A DNA stretch of 54,075 nucleotides, taken from NCBI GenBank assembly GCA_017436915.1, contig JAFSCE010000009.1, positions 1 to 54,075 of the forward strand. The letters are read 5' to 3'. Of this stretch, positions 41,015 through 48,977 are shown piece by piece (position 1 is the stretch's first letter; every line of letters begins with the position of its first letter). A program made the position numbers and the translations under genes. The notes under the pieces are model-generated. The model worked only from the letters and a program-made list of their open reading frames with translations, was not told the DNA's origin and did no database searches. The stretch is from Clostridia bacterium. GTDB taxonomy: Bacteria > Bacillota > Clostridia > Oscillospirales > Acutalibacteraceae.

Positions 41015-42549
41015 GTAAGCGTATGACAAAACGCACCCGCTCGCTCGTGTATGCCGTCATCGCGCTTGCGGTGGTCGGCGGGCTGCTGGCAGGCCTATTG
41101 TTGCTGCTTCCCGAGAAAGACGATAACACAAACGACGATCCCGTTGTGGATACGTCCGTCGTGCTGTTTGACAAAACCGATGAGAAGACCGTTACGTTGT
41201 CTTCTGCTGAAATTTCCTTTGCAGACGGCTCATATACCATTGAAATGACCAAAGACAAGTTGTATACCGTGAAAGGATACGAGGACTTGCCGCTCGATCA
41301 CACGGGGCTTTCAGGCACCGCGGATTCACTGCTGAAAGTCACCGCCACCCGCCTTGTGTTGGAAACAACGGAAACCCCTGCCGATTTTGGGTTTGGCGAA
41401 ACAAATACCACCGTCTCCGCCGCTTATTCCGACGGTTCGTCTTTTGCCTTTGAGATCGGCGATCTTTCTCCTTCCGGTGAGGGCTATTACGTGCGCGAGG
41501 TCGGCAAAAACGCTATTTATTTGCTGGACCCGACCTTCTGTGAAACCATTGCCTGTGAGTCCACACAATATATCAATCGGATGCCCGTTACAGCTCCCAC
41601 AGCAGAGGAAAGCACTGATACGGTTGTTGTGCGTGACGTAACGCTCGCCGGAACCGTGCGGCCGCAAACCATCTATTTTCAGGTCACCGAACTACCGGAA
41701 AACCCTCAAGAAAATCTGGTGATCTCCGGTTACGCCATTCAAAAGCCGTATTTCCATGCAGTAGATCCCAACAGTGCGCTGATCTCTTACGGCACTTTCT
41801 CCGGATTAACAGCATCAAACGTTGTCGCACTCCGTCCCACAGCGGCAGATTTAGCAACTTACGGTCTATCTACCCCTTACTCGGTATGCACGGTCAATCT
41901 GTCGTTAAAGCGCACCACTGAAACAAAGGGCGAAGACGGAAAAGTAGACACCAAAATCTCGTATCACAGCACTTTTAATTATTCCATTAAGCTGGGCAAG
42001 ACGGATAAAGACGGCAATTACTACGGTGTCGTATATGCCGAAAACAAGCTGATTCCCGTGGTGTATCTGTTTGCACCGAGTGCCGTTTCTACTTGGGTAG
42101 ACGCCCGGTACGAAGACGTTGCAGACGATATGCTGTATTTCCAGCATATTACGAATCTCACCTCGGTTTCGATCACCGATAACGGTGATACCAAGACCTT
42201 TTTGTTAGCACACAACCCCGACGAGGAAGATGCGGATAAAAACTTGACCGTTACGGCAAACGGCAAAACGTATAACACTGCCGATTTCCGCACTCTGTAC
42301 TCCTCCTTGCTCAGTTTGTACCGGGTGGGAGCCACCGACGAAACCCCCACCGACACCCCGATGCTGACAGTGCAGTTCACGCCAATGAAACAGCACGGCT
42401 CGGCAACCACCGTTCGTATTTACGAACACACCGCCGGCTATTGTATTGCCGTGCACAATTCCGGTGAAAAACATTTGCTTAATGCCAAAAGCGTGCAAGA
42501 GTTGCAAAACGATTATCAGAAATTCTTAGCCGGTGAAAGTATTTCTTAA
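41011..42549 (+). CDS. DUF4340-domain protein
   Basis: A 512-residue protein with an N-terminal membrane helix (VYAVIALAVVGGLLAGLLLLL) and a large outside domain. DUF4340 proteins normally accompany GldG-like proteins; the SYTIEMTKDKLYTVKGYEDLPLD and FGFGETNTTVSAAYSDG stretches fit, and a diverged repeat is likely. ATG overlaps the preceding stop by 4 bases. The outside domain is rich in T, D and E. Function unknown. Confidence 0.87.
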   Translation: MSKRMTKRTRSLVYAVIALAVVGGLLAGLLLLLPEKDDNTNDDPVVDTSVVLFDKTDEKTVTLSSAEISFADGSYTIEMTKDKLYTVKGYEDLPLDHTGLSGTADSLLKVTATRLVLETTETPADFGFGETNTTVSAAYSDGSSFAFEIGDLSPSGEGYYVREVGKNAIYLLDPTFCETIACESTQYINRMPVTAPTAEESTDTVVVRDVTLAGTVRPQTIYFQVTELPENPQENLVISGYAIQKPYFHAVDPNSALISYGTFSGLTASNVVALRPTAADLATYGLSTPYSVCTVNLSLKRTTETKGEDGKVDTKISYHSTFNYSIKLGKTDKDGNYYGVVYAENKLIPVVYLFAPSAVSTWVDARYEDVADDMLYFQHITNLTSVSITDNGDTKTFLLAHNPDEEDADKNLTVTANGKTYNTADFRTLYSSLLSLYRVGATDETPTDTPMLTVQFTPMKQHGSATTVRIYEHTAGYCIAVHNSGEKHLLNAKSVQELQNDYQKFLAGESIS

Positions 42550-42558
42550 ACACCCCGC

Positions 42559-42595
42559 AAAGCGCCGCGAAGGGAATCCCCTTCGCGGCGCTTTT
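42559..42595. terminator. Terminator after the ABC/DUF4340 operon
   Basis: AAAGCGCCGCGAAGGG and CCCTTCGCGGCGCTTT form a 16-base-pair stem with a 4-base loop, followed by TTTATA. It is shared with the convergent PH-domain gene. Confidence 0.9.
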
Positions 42596-43959
42596 TATAT
42601 GCCGATTTCATAGATGACGGGCTCATACGGTAATCCCCACACCCGATGCCGCCGTTTCTTATCGCCAAAGCTGCGCACCGTAACGGTGCAAGTACCGTTA
42701 CGGCGCTGCCACACGCTTTGTGTTACGGTAATATGATCCACCGTCTCACGCGGTAGATACACCCGATAAAACGCAAGCCCGCGCGGATACCACACCGTCA
42801 CGGCCGTTTCATTCGCACCGAATCCGGCGCCGCAAAATCCCAAAAAACGCACAGCAAACCACCATATCCCCAGCACCGTGCACACGAAAGCCGGTACCTG
42901 CCAAAAACCGCCTGCCATCCAAGCCAACACGCCTGTGATCGTTAATGTCAGCGGCAATGCCACGTACCGCCACCACGAGCGGCGCGAAGCCTTGATCTTT
43001 CCCTCTTTTAAAGGGTATCCCGGTAACAGTTGCTCCAGTCCTTCGCACAAGGTCTTGGGATCGGCTGCCGGAATGAGTACGGGCCGAGCACCCAGATCTC
43101 TTCCATATCCTGCCGCCGTGATGACTGCCGTATATAGTCCTTGTAATCGCATCAATAGCGTCTGCCGCAGTTCCAACGCCGTGATCTTATCCCGATCGAT
43201 CAGCACGTCGCGCCGCGTAAACAAACCCGACACCAAGTGTAACTGGTTGTTTTGTACGGCCGCGTAAAAACCAACGTAGCGCAAAAACGTATTCAGCACC
43301 GCCACGCCCCAGCCGATCAACAGTAAATTGGCAACAAGTCGCAGTGCCGACGGGAGTTGTCCTATCGGAAAACGCTGTAACATATCCACGGCATCTACCG
43401 AAAACCACTCGCTGAGCAGTTTGCTAAGCTGTCGCAAGGCAGGGGCGGCGGTCAGTAGTCCAACTGCCGCATTGGAGCCACTGACCGCCGTCACGATCAC
43501 CGGCCACAGCCGTGCCCGAAACCGCTGGGCCGAGTGATCTTTGAGCAAAAATAACCGCCGCACCTGCTCCGCCGGTAGGTACAGCACGGCATCCGACCGT
43601 CGTCGCAAACCGGCTGTATTCACGCGTACCCGCCGACCGCCACACAAAGCGAGAAGCCACGTGCGCTCTATTTCAACCGATGCCGCATCCTCCGCGCGGA
43701 TATGCAAGGAATGGCGCACAAACACCCCCTGCCGAACGCCGATGCTGTAAAACCCGTTTTTCGTGCACCCCACCCGGTACCGACTGCTTTTCCATTTTGC
43801 TACCGAATACCCAAACAAAGCCGCACACAACAGCAACACTCGTAAAAGAGTGCGGGGTTCAGGCGACGGCGTCAGCGCATACAAAAACGGCCACAACAAG
43901 AGTAACCACCACCGCCGCATATCGTACACGATATAGGCACCGTACGGTCGTTGTTCCAT
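42595..43959 (-). CDS. Bacterial PH-domain membrane protein (YdbT-like)
   Basis: A 454-residue membrane protein with several hydrophobic pairs of helices and three bPH2-like domains, the arrangement of Bacillus YdbT. Repeated elements include RVGCTKNGFYSIGVRQG, LHLVSGLFTRRDVLIDRDKITALELRQTLL and VYLPRETVDHITVTQSVWQRR. The start at 43959 follows GGAGGAATGTTA and overlaps the stop of the smaller PH gene. In Bacillus, ydbS-ydbT are induced by cell-envelope stress; here the role is inferred. Confidence 0.86.
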   Translation of the reverse strand: MEQRPYGAYIVYDMRRWWLLLLWPFLYALTPSPEPRTLLRVLLLCAALFGYSVAKWKSSRYRVGCTKNGFYSIGVRQGVFVRHSLHIRAEDAASVEIERTWLLALCGGRRVRVNTAGLRRRSDAVLYLPAEQVRRLFLLKDHSAQRFRARLWPVIVTAVSGSNAAVGLLTAAPALRQLSKLLSEWFSVDAVDMLQRFPIGQLPSALRLVANLLLIGWGVAVLNTFLRYVGFYAAVQNNQLHLVSGLFTRRDVLIDRDKITALELRQTLLMRLQGLYTAVITAAGYGRDLGARPVLIPAADPKTLCEGLEQLLPGYPLKEGKIKASRRSWWRYVALPLTLTITGVLAWMAGGFWQVPAFVCTVLGIWWFAVRFLGFCGAGFGANETAVTVWYPRGLAFYRVYLPRETVDHITVTQSVWQRRNGTCTVTVRSFGDKKRRHRVWGLPYEPVIYEIGI

Positions 43960-44366
43960 TAACATTCCTCCAATCGCGCCGTCAAACGGTTGGCGGTATC
44001 GTCATCCAATAATGGCAACACGGCACATCCACCCGCAAATCGCAGCACCACCGTGCGACAGTGAAACAACCGATGCAAGGGCGGTGTCCACGTTTCAAAG
44101 GTGCGCAAAGAGTTGAGCGGCACCACTGTTTCCCACCGCCACAAAACACCGTAGCGCACGGTTATTCGCTTATCGTCCATCTCGCCGTAAAAAGACCGTG
44201 TCAGCCGCGGCAGATACCACACAAGGAGCAAAACGGCAACCACGGCCGGTGTTAAGCACCAAGGCGAATCCGTCACCCATCGCAACAGCACGATAACGGC
44301 AGCCGTCACGAAAATAACCGCCGTGCGCAACACCGCTCGTGCACCGTCGCCGGCACCAAAGGTCAT
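43959..44366 (-). CDS. Bacterial PH-domain protein (YdbS-like)
   Basis: A 135-residue protein with two membrane helices (LRTAVIFVTAAVIVLLRW, LTPAVVAVLLLVWYLP) and one bPH2 domain (KRITVRYGVLWRWETVVPLNSLRTFETWTPPLHRLF), the layout of YdbS. GGAAGGAG precedes the ATG. The stop overlaps the next start as TAATG, so the pair is coupled. It is divergent from the Rnf-like operon across 94 bases. Confidence 0.87.
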   Translation of the reverse strand: MTFGAGDGARAVLRTAVIFVTAAVIVLLRWVTDSPWCLTPAVVAVLLLVWYLPRLTRSFYGEMDDKRITVRYGVLWRWETVVPLNSLRTFETWTPPLHRLFHCRTVVLRFAGGCAVLPLLDDDTANRLTARLEEC

Positions 44367-44460
44367 AGCGTTTCTCCTTCCAATTTCGTACAGTTCAGTA
44401 TATTTATGCCCAACCACGCCTAAACTATGTTGCAACGTATCACTTTTAGGAGGATGCTGC

Positions 44461-45690
44461 ATGAAACGCACGTTTCGCGGTGGAATCGTTTTTCCAAGTG
44501 CTCTGCAAAATCAAAAGGAAACCGCACAGGCCTCCTCGTTTATGACAATCTTTCCCAAGCAGCTGCATCTCTCCTTGAACAGTGCGCTCAAACCAACGGT
44601 ATCAGTTGGCGACACTGTGCTTATCGGTGACCGACTTGCTGCCGATCCGGACGGTAAGTTCCCACCGCTTCACTGTGGTATTTCCGGCACGGTAACGGCT
44701 ATCGAGCAATCGTCCGTTATCACGGTTATCAGCGACGGCTCCAACACGTTCGGTACGCTGTTGCCGCCGTTATCGAAAACCGCTTCTCGTGAGGCCCTGC
44801 TGCAACGAATGTACGATGCGGGATTAGTGGGCATGGGTGGTGCCGGATTTCCAACCTATCGCAAATATCAAGCTCCTACTATCCGTCATTTGCTGATCAA
44901 CGCCTGCGAGTGCGAGCCATATCTTGCTGCTGACGTCCGCTTGTCGATAGAGCACTCCGATACACTAGCCGAAGGGATCCGTTTTCTTGCCGCCGCGGCG
45001 GGGATATCTTCTCGAGAGGCCGTATTTTGCACCGAATCGCCGACGGCGGCCGCCCGTTTGTCGGGAATGGGTATTCGCACAATTTTGCTACAGGGACGTT
45101 ACCCTCAGGGCAGTGAACGACAGCTTCTCGCCGCTGTGTTTGGGCGCGAAATCCCCGAAGACAGATTCCCCACGGACTGCGGTATGATCGTATCTAACGT
45201 TGCAACCGCTGTTGCCATGGCGGAAGCGGCGCACGGCTTACCGTTGACACATCGCTCGGTCACCGTTTCCGGTATGGTGGCACACCCTGTGAATCTGTTT
45301 GCCCCCATTGGGACACCTTTTTCCGACCTGATCGAGCAAGCAGATCCGTTGCTTTCTCGCCGTCGTTGCCGCTATATAGCAGGTGGACCCATGACCGGCA
45401 CGCAAATCACCTCCCTCACATCAGGACTGCCGAAAACCTGCGGCGGGGTCACGGTGCTACCAGCACTTCAGATTACAAAGGGTCCGTGTATCCGTTGCGG
45501 TGCCTGCGTGCGTGTATGTCCGGCAGGGCTCATGCCATTTCGCATCGAAGCGGCACACCTCGCAGGTGAAAAGGACAATACGGCAACTGCCTGCATTTCC
45601 TGCGGTTGCTGTTCTTACGTATGCCCTGCCAAGCGAAATTTAGCCGCGCATATCGGCGAGGCGCGGCAAGAAATGAGGCAACGACCATGA
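44461..45690 (+). CDS. rnfC: Electron transport complex subunit RnfC
   Basis: Peripheral subunit that in Rnf complexes binds FMN and NADH and passes electrons through two 4Fe-4S clusters. The 409-residue protein has FRGGIVFP and the barrel-sandwich start LSLNSALKPTVSVGDTVLIG, the nucleotide motif GLVGMGGAGFPTYRKYQ, and two cluster motifs, CIRCGACVRVCP and CISCGCCSYVCP. AGGAGG lies 8 bases before the ATG. First gene of the operon C-D-G-(E/A). Confidence 0.94.
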   Translation: MKRTFRGGIVFPSALQNQKETAQASSFMTIFPKQLHLSLNSALKPTVSVGDTVLIGDRLAADPDGKFPPLHCGISGTVTAIEQSSVITVISDGSNTFGTLLPPLSKTASREALLQRMYDAGLVGMGGAGFPTYRKYQAPTIRHLLINACECEPYLAADVRLSIEHSDTLAEGIRFLAAAAGISSREAVFCTESPTAAARLSGMGIRTILLQGRYPQGSERQLLAAVFGREIPEDRFPTDCGMIVSNVATAVAMAEAAHGLPLTHRSVTVSGMVAHPVNLFAPIGTPFSDLIEQADPLLSRRRCRYIAGGPMTGTQITSLTSGLPKTCGGVTVLPALQITKGPCIRCGACVRVCPAGLMPFRIEAAHLAGEKDNTATACISCGCCSYVCPAKRNLAAHIGEARQEMRQRP

Positions 45691-46574
45691 CTCTTGCAGC
45701 TCCGTATGTCCGCGCTGATCGCACAACCGCTTCACTCATGACGACGGTGTGCGTAGCACTCGTCCCGCCATCGGTTGCGGCTGTGTACGTGTTCGGCTTT
45801 GCGGCAGCCGTGCGGCTGATTGTGGGGTTGCTCACCGCTTTTGTTGCAGATCGTCTCTCCGGTATCCACCGCCCGTTTGACGGATCTGCCGCCGTCACCG
45901 GATTAATCCTAACCCTCTCCTGTCCCGTCGGCACGCCGCTGTGGTTGTTGGCACTCGGCTCCGTGTTCGCCGTATTTGTCATGCGGGATGCCTTCGGCGG
46001 TATCGGCAACAATCTTTTTAATCCCGCTATGGCGGCGCGTGCCGTCATGCTGACGGTATTCCCTACCCACCTTGGCGGCTACACGACACCGGATGCGCTT
46101 TCCACCGCAACGCCGCTTTCCTCTGCCCACGCCACTCCTACTTTGGACACACTGCTGCCGCGCTTGATCGGCACCACAAACGGCTCCCTTGGTGAAACCT
46201 CCGCACTGATGATTTTGCTCGGCGCCATCTGGCTGATCGCGCGTCGTGTGGTTCGATGGCAGGTGCCGGTCTTGTCGCTTCTTGGGTTTTCAATCGTTTC
46301 ACTACTGACAACAGGACATCTCATTTTGCCCTTGCTGTCGGGTAGTATTTTGTTCGGTGCCGTCTACATTTTCACCGATTACACCGGCAAACCCACAACA
46401 CCATTCGGCGAAGGACTGTTTGCGTTTGGTGTCGGCGCGACCGCCGCGCTGTTGCGCATCTATGGTCGCTATCCGGAAGGGGTTTGCTTTGCCATACTGT
46501 TATGGAACCTGCTGACACCTTTAATTGAGCAACTGACTGCTCCCCACATCTATGGAAGGAAAAAACGCGTATGA
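45687..46574 (+). CDS. rnfD: Electron transport complex subunit RnfD
   Basis: Membrane subunit with about nine helices and a covalently bound FMN in known Rnf complexes. The 295-residue protein shows DAFGGIGNNLFNPAMAARAVML and the flavinylation region DALSTATPL (Thr142), where the usual GAT reads TAT. TGKPTTPFGEGLFAFGVG near the C-terminus is also typical. The ATG overlaps the rnfC stop as ATGA. No flavin transferase (ApbE) gene is in the window. Confidence 0.93.
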   Translation: MTLAAPYVRADRTTASLMTTVCVALVPPSVAAVYVFGFAAAVRLIVGLLTAFVADRLSGIHRPFDGSAAVTGLILTLSCPVGTPLWLLALGSVFAVFVMRDAFGGIGNNLFNPAMAARAVMLTVFPTHLGGYTTPDALSTATPLSSAHATPTLDTLLPRLIGTTNGSLGETSALMILLGAIWLIARRVVRWQVPVLSLLGFSIVSLLTTGHLILPLLSGSILFGAVYIFTDYTGKPTTPFGEGLFAFGVGATAALLRIYGRYPEGVCFAILLWNLLTPLIEQLTAPHIYGRKKRV

Positions 46575-47485
46575 AACCGCTTGGTAAAGACATGCTGTCC
46601 TTGGCTGTTGCCGCTGTGGTCGCTACTGTCCTTTTATGGGGCAGTGATCGACTTACACACTCGCTCATTGAACAACAAAAAACGGAGCAAACTGCGGCGG
46701 TGTTTGCCGAATTGTTGCCCGCCTCACGCTTTGAGGCACTTACCACCGCCGAAAACAAACCCATCACCGCCGCATATCGCGCTTTTGACGATCAAGACCG
46801 CTTGCTCGGCTTTGCGGTAAGCGTGCGGGTGGACGGTTATGCGGGACCCATCACTGTGCACGCCGCTCTGTCTGAGGATGCCGCTACGGTATACGGTATT
46901 CGCATCGGCGAACACCATGAAACCGTCGGCTACGGTGCCGGCATCACCGATAAAACCTTTCTCTCGCAATTTCAAAACCGTACACCGCCGCTCGCCCTTT
47001 CTGGTGGAAAGCGCACGTTGCAAGACGGGGTGTATCGCGCTGCGGAGAAAAGCTATGACAGCAGTGGCTTTCGCGACTTCGTTGAGGTGACTGTGTCGGG
47101 GCAGGAAATTACTGCTGTCAATTGGGACTCGGAGCAGCAAAACAGCGAAGAAACCAAAAAGAGCTTATCCCGAGCAGGAGAGTACGTGATGAGTCAAACA
47201 GGACTCCCGTGGCACGAGCAAGCAGAGATCATGGAACAAGTCTTGCTGGAAAAACAGGATCCCGCTGCCATCGCGTACCAAGCGGGCAGCGGCAAAACCG
47301 ATGCGTATTCGGGTGCCACGATCTCAGTCGAGCCGTTTGTCCGACTTGCCGCTTCTGCATTGGCACAAGCAACAAAAAGCAGCACCGCCTCCGTGGACGG
47401 TGTCAGCGGTGCTACCACATCCTCAGCGGCAGTCGTGAACGCCGTCAATACGGCGGCAACCTTTGTAAAAAACATTGTGGGGTGA
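46571..47485 (+). CDS. rnfG: RnfG subunit with a second FMN-binding domain nested inside
   Basis: A membrane-anchored extracytoplasmic flavoprotein of 304 residues, longer than typical RnfG (about 180-220). Residues 1-135 give the anchor helix and first half of the RnfG FMN-binding domain (VDGYAGPITVHAALS, HHETVGYGAGITD), and 275-292 give its usual end, DGVSGATTSSAAVVNAV (Thr282). Between them, about 140-265, lies a full separate FMN-bind-like unit with its own site DAYSGATISVEPFVRLA (Thr250). Both sites fit SGATx[ST], so two covalent FMN are predicted. ATG overlaps the rnfD stop. Confidence 0.88.
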   Translation: MKPLGKDMLSLAVAAVVATVLLWGSDRLTHSLIEQQKTEQTAAVFAELLPASRFEALTTAENKPITAAYRAFDDQDRLLGFAVSVRVDGYAGPITVHAALSEDAATVYGIRIGEHHETVGYGAGITDKTFLSQFQNRTPPLALSGGKRTLQDGVYRAAEKSYDSSGFRDFVEVTVSGQEITAVNWDSEQQNSEETKKSLSRAGEYVMSQTGLPWHEQAEIMEQVLLEKQDPAAIAYQAGSGKTDAYSGATISVEPFVRLAASALAQATKSSTASVDGVSGATTSSAAVVNAVNTAATFVKNIVG

Positions 47486-47489
47486 TACC

Positions 47490-48368
47490 GTGTCGGCCAG
47501 CCCAAATATGCGCGGCCTTACGCTGTGCTCCGCCGTTGCGGCCTGCGCTACCGTGTCAGATTCTCTTGTTCTCTTAATTCTCCTGCCGGTGCAATTGCTG
47601 CTGTGCCTTCTCTTTGCCAAAGGGCTGTGTCGCCTCAATCTGTCCTATCACACCGCCGTTTGGCTGTTTGCAGGCGGCAGCGGCGCAGCTTTGCTTCACT
47701 TGGCAGCACTCACTCCATACGCACCGGAGAGCGAATGGTTGACTTTCGCCGCATTATTGCTTTGTGGCGCACTCATCCCCGTGCTTGTCTCCTGTCCACC
47801 GCCCCCGAACGTTTTATGGCGTGTATCCGCCGTGATGTTGCTGACCGGCTTTTTTAGGGAACTGTTGGCGCACGGCACCGTATTTGGCCTGTCGGCAATC
47901 ACGCCGCCTGCTCTCACAACCGAACCGATCGGCGCCTTGCTGTTGGCAGCACTGTTGTTGTGGCTGTTTCGCTTGCCGATTCCCGTCACGCAAACAAACG
48001 ATTATGCGCTGTGGAACACCGTATGGCTCACGCTTGCCGTGTGCTCGGTCAAAGCGTTAACTGTCGCTTTTCTTCCCTCCCTTTCCGATAATCTTGTCAT
48101 GGGGCTTACTTTGCTGACGGCGGCACTTTTGTCACAAGCGGAACCGCTACGTACCGCGTGGGCACCATTGGCACCGATTGTCGCACTGCTTGTTTCCGAC
48201 GGATGGTGGCACGCCCTTGCCGCGGCTGCAGGTGTCGCGCTCGTACTGCTCTCAATCGGTGCGTTAACCGTGCGCTGGCGACGTGTACCGCTCGCTCGCT
48301 CATTTGCCGGTGCTCCTGCCACGCTAACTGTGATCGCGGTGGCGTTCAGCGCGATTTCATCTTTTTAA
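47490..48368 (+). CDS. Diverged RnfE-RnfA fusion-like membrane protein
   Basis: A 292-residue, very hydrophobic protein (roughly ten helices) in the place of rnfE and rnfA. The first half follows RnfE: LTLCSAVAACATVSDSL, PVLVSCPPPP in place of the second cysteine motif, then GFFRELLAHGTVFGL and ITPPAL. The second half follows RnfA: LAVCSVKALTVAFLP early and VPLARSFAGAPATLTVIAVAF at the end. The second RnfA cysteine (TTNCAVLG in the family) reads LLVSDGW, so that ligand seems lost. The GTG start at 47490 follows GGGGTGAT closely. Similarity is weak and judged by eye. Confidence 0.7.
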   Translation: MSASPNMRGLTLCSAVAACATVSDSLVLLILLPVQLLLCLLFAKGLCRLNLSYHTAVWLFAGGSGAALLHLAALTPYAPESEWLTFAALLLCGALIPVLVSCPPPPNVLWRVSAVMLLTGFFRELLAHGTVFGLSAITPPALTTEPIGALLLAALLLWLFRLPIPVTQTNDYALWNTVWLTLAVCSVKALTVAFLPSLSDNLVMGLTLLTAALLSQAEPLRTAWAPLAPIVALLVSDGWWHALAAAAGVALVLLSIGALTVRWRRVPLARSFAGAPATLTVIAVAFSAISSF

Positions 48369-48377
48369 AAATTTCTC

Positions 48378-48406
48378 TTTACAAGCGAAACTTTCTGTGT
48401 TATACT
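48378..48406 (+). promoter_or_regulatory. Predicted promoter of rpsO
   Basis: TTTACA (48378-48383) and TATACT (48401-48406) are separated by 17 bases. Confidence 0.78.
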
Positions 48407-48517
48407 ACCCTAGCACGCGAATGTGCACATCCCTGATCCGGTCTGCGGAGTATGCCCTCTCGGGACGCACCGTTTCCCTTTCTGGATCTGCGGAAATACT
48501 AAAAGAGGTGTAAAACC
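48407..48517 (+). other. rpsO 5' leader, possibly structured
   Basis: About 100 transcribed bases precede rpsO. They include a TGTGCACA palindrome, GATCC/GGATC that could close a long stem, and two copies of TCTGCGGA about 45 bases apart. S15 leaders often bind S15 for autoregulation; nothing here proves it. Confidence 0.35.
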
Positions 48518-48781
48518 ATGTTAGCAAACGAAAAAACCGAAATCATGCAGCAGTATGCCACTCACGAGGGTGACACGGGTTCTCCCGAAGTCCAGATCGC
48601 GGTACTGACCCGCCGCATCAATGATCTGACCGAGCACTTGAAAGAGCATCAGAAGGATCATCACTCCCGTCGTGGTCTTCTCAAAATGGTTGGTCGTCGT
48701 CGTGGCCTTCTCAACTATTTGATGAAGAAAGACATCATGCGTTATCGCGCGATCGTCGAGAAATTGGGTCTGCGCAAATAA
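48518..48781 (+). CDS. rpsO: 30S ribosomal protein S15
   Basis: An 87-residue primary 16S rRNA-binding protein of the small subunit platform. [19 protein letters not shown] and [25 protein letters not shown] are the family signatures. AAAGAGGTG precedes the ATG. Followed by a hairpin and pnp, the classical rpsO-pnp order. Confidence 0.98.
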   Translation: MLANEKTEIMQQYATHEGDTGSPEVQIAVLTRRINDLTEHLKEHQKDHHSRRGLLKMVGRRRGLLNYLMKKDIMRYRAIVEKLGLRK

Positions 48782-48789
48782 AGCTTCAC

Positions 48790-48822
48790 TGAGGCAGGCG
48801 AGCGACACGCTCTCCTGCCTCA
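48790..48822 (+). terminator. Long hairpin between rpsO and pnp
   Basis: TGAGGCAGGCGAGCG pairs with CGCTCTCCTGCCTCA over 15 bases with one mismatch around ACA. Only a weak T-rich tail follows, so partial readthrough or RNase III processing, as known for rpsO-pnp in Escherichia coli, is as likely as full termination. Confidence 0.75.
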
Positions 48823-48977
48823 ACCTGCTTTATTATCCCTGTCTGAATCGGTATGCGGGGTTGTGATTTTTTAGCAGTGAAACGGGTGCTTTTGCAAAAA
48901 AACATCGGTTTTATTGCTAAAGATTCTACCCCCGGCCGTTTGGAAATACTATCATTTTTAAAACGGAGGAATGTAAC

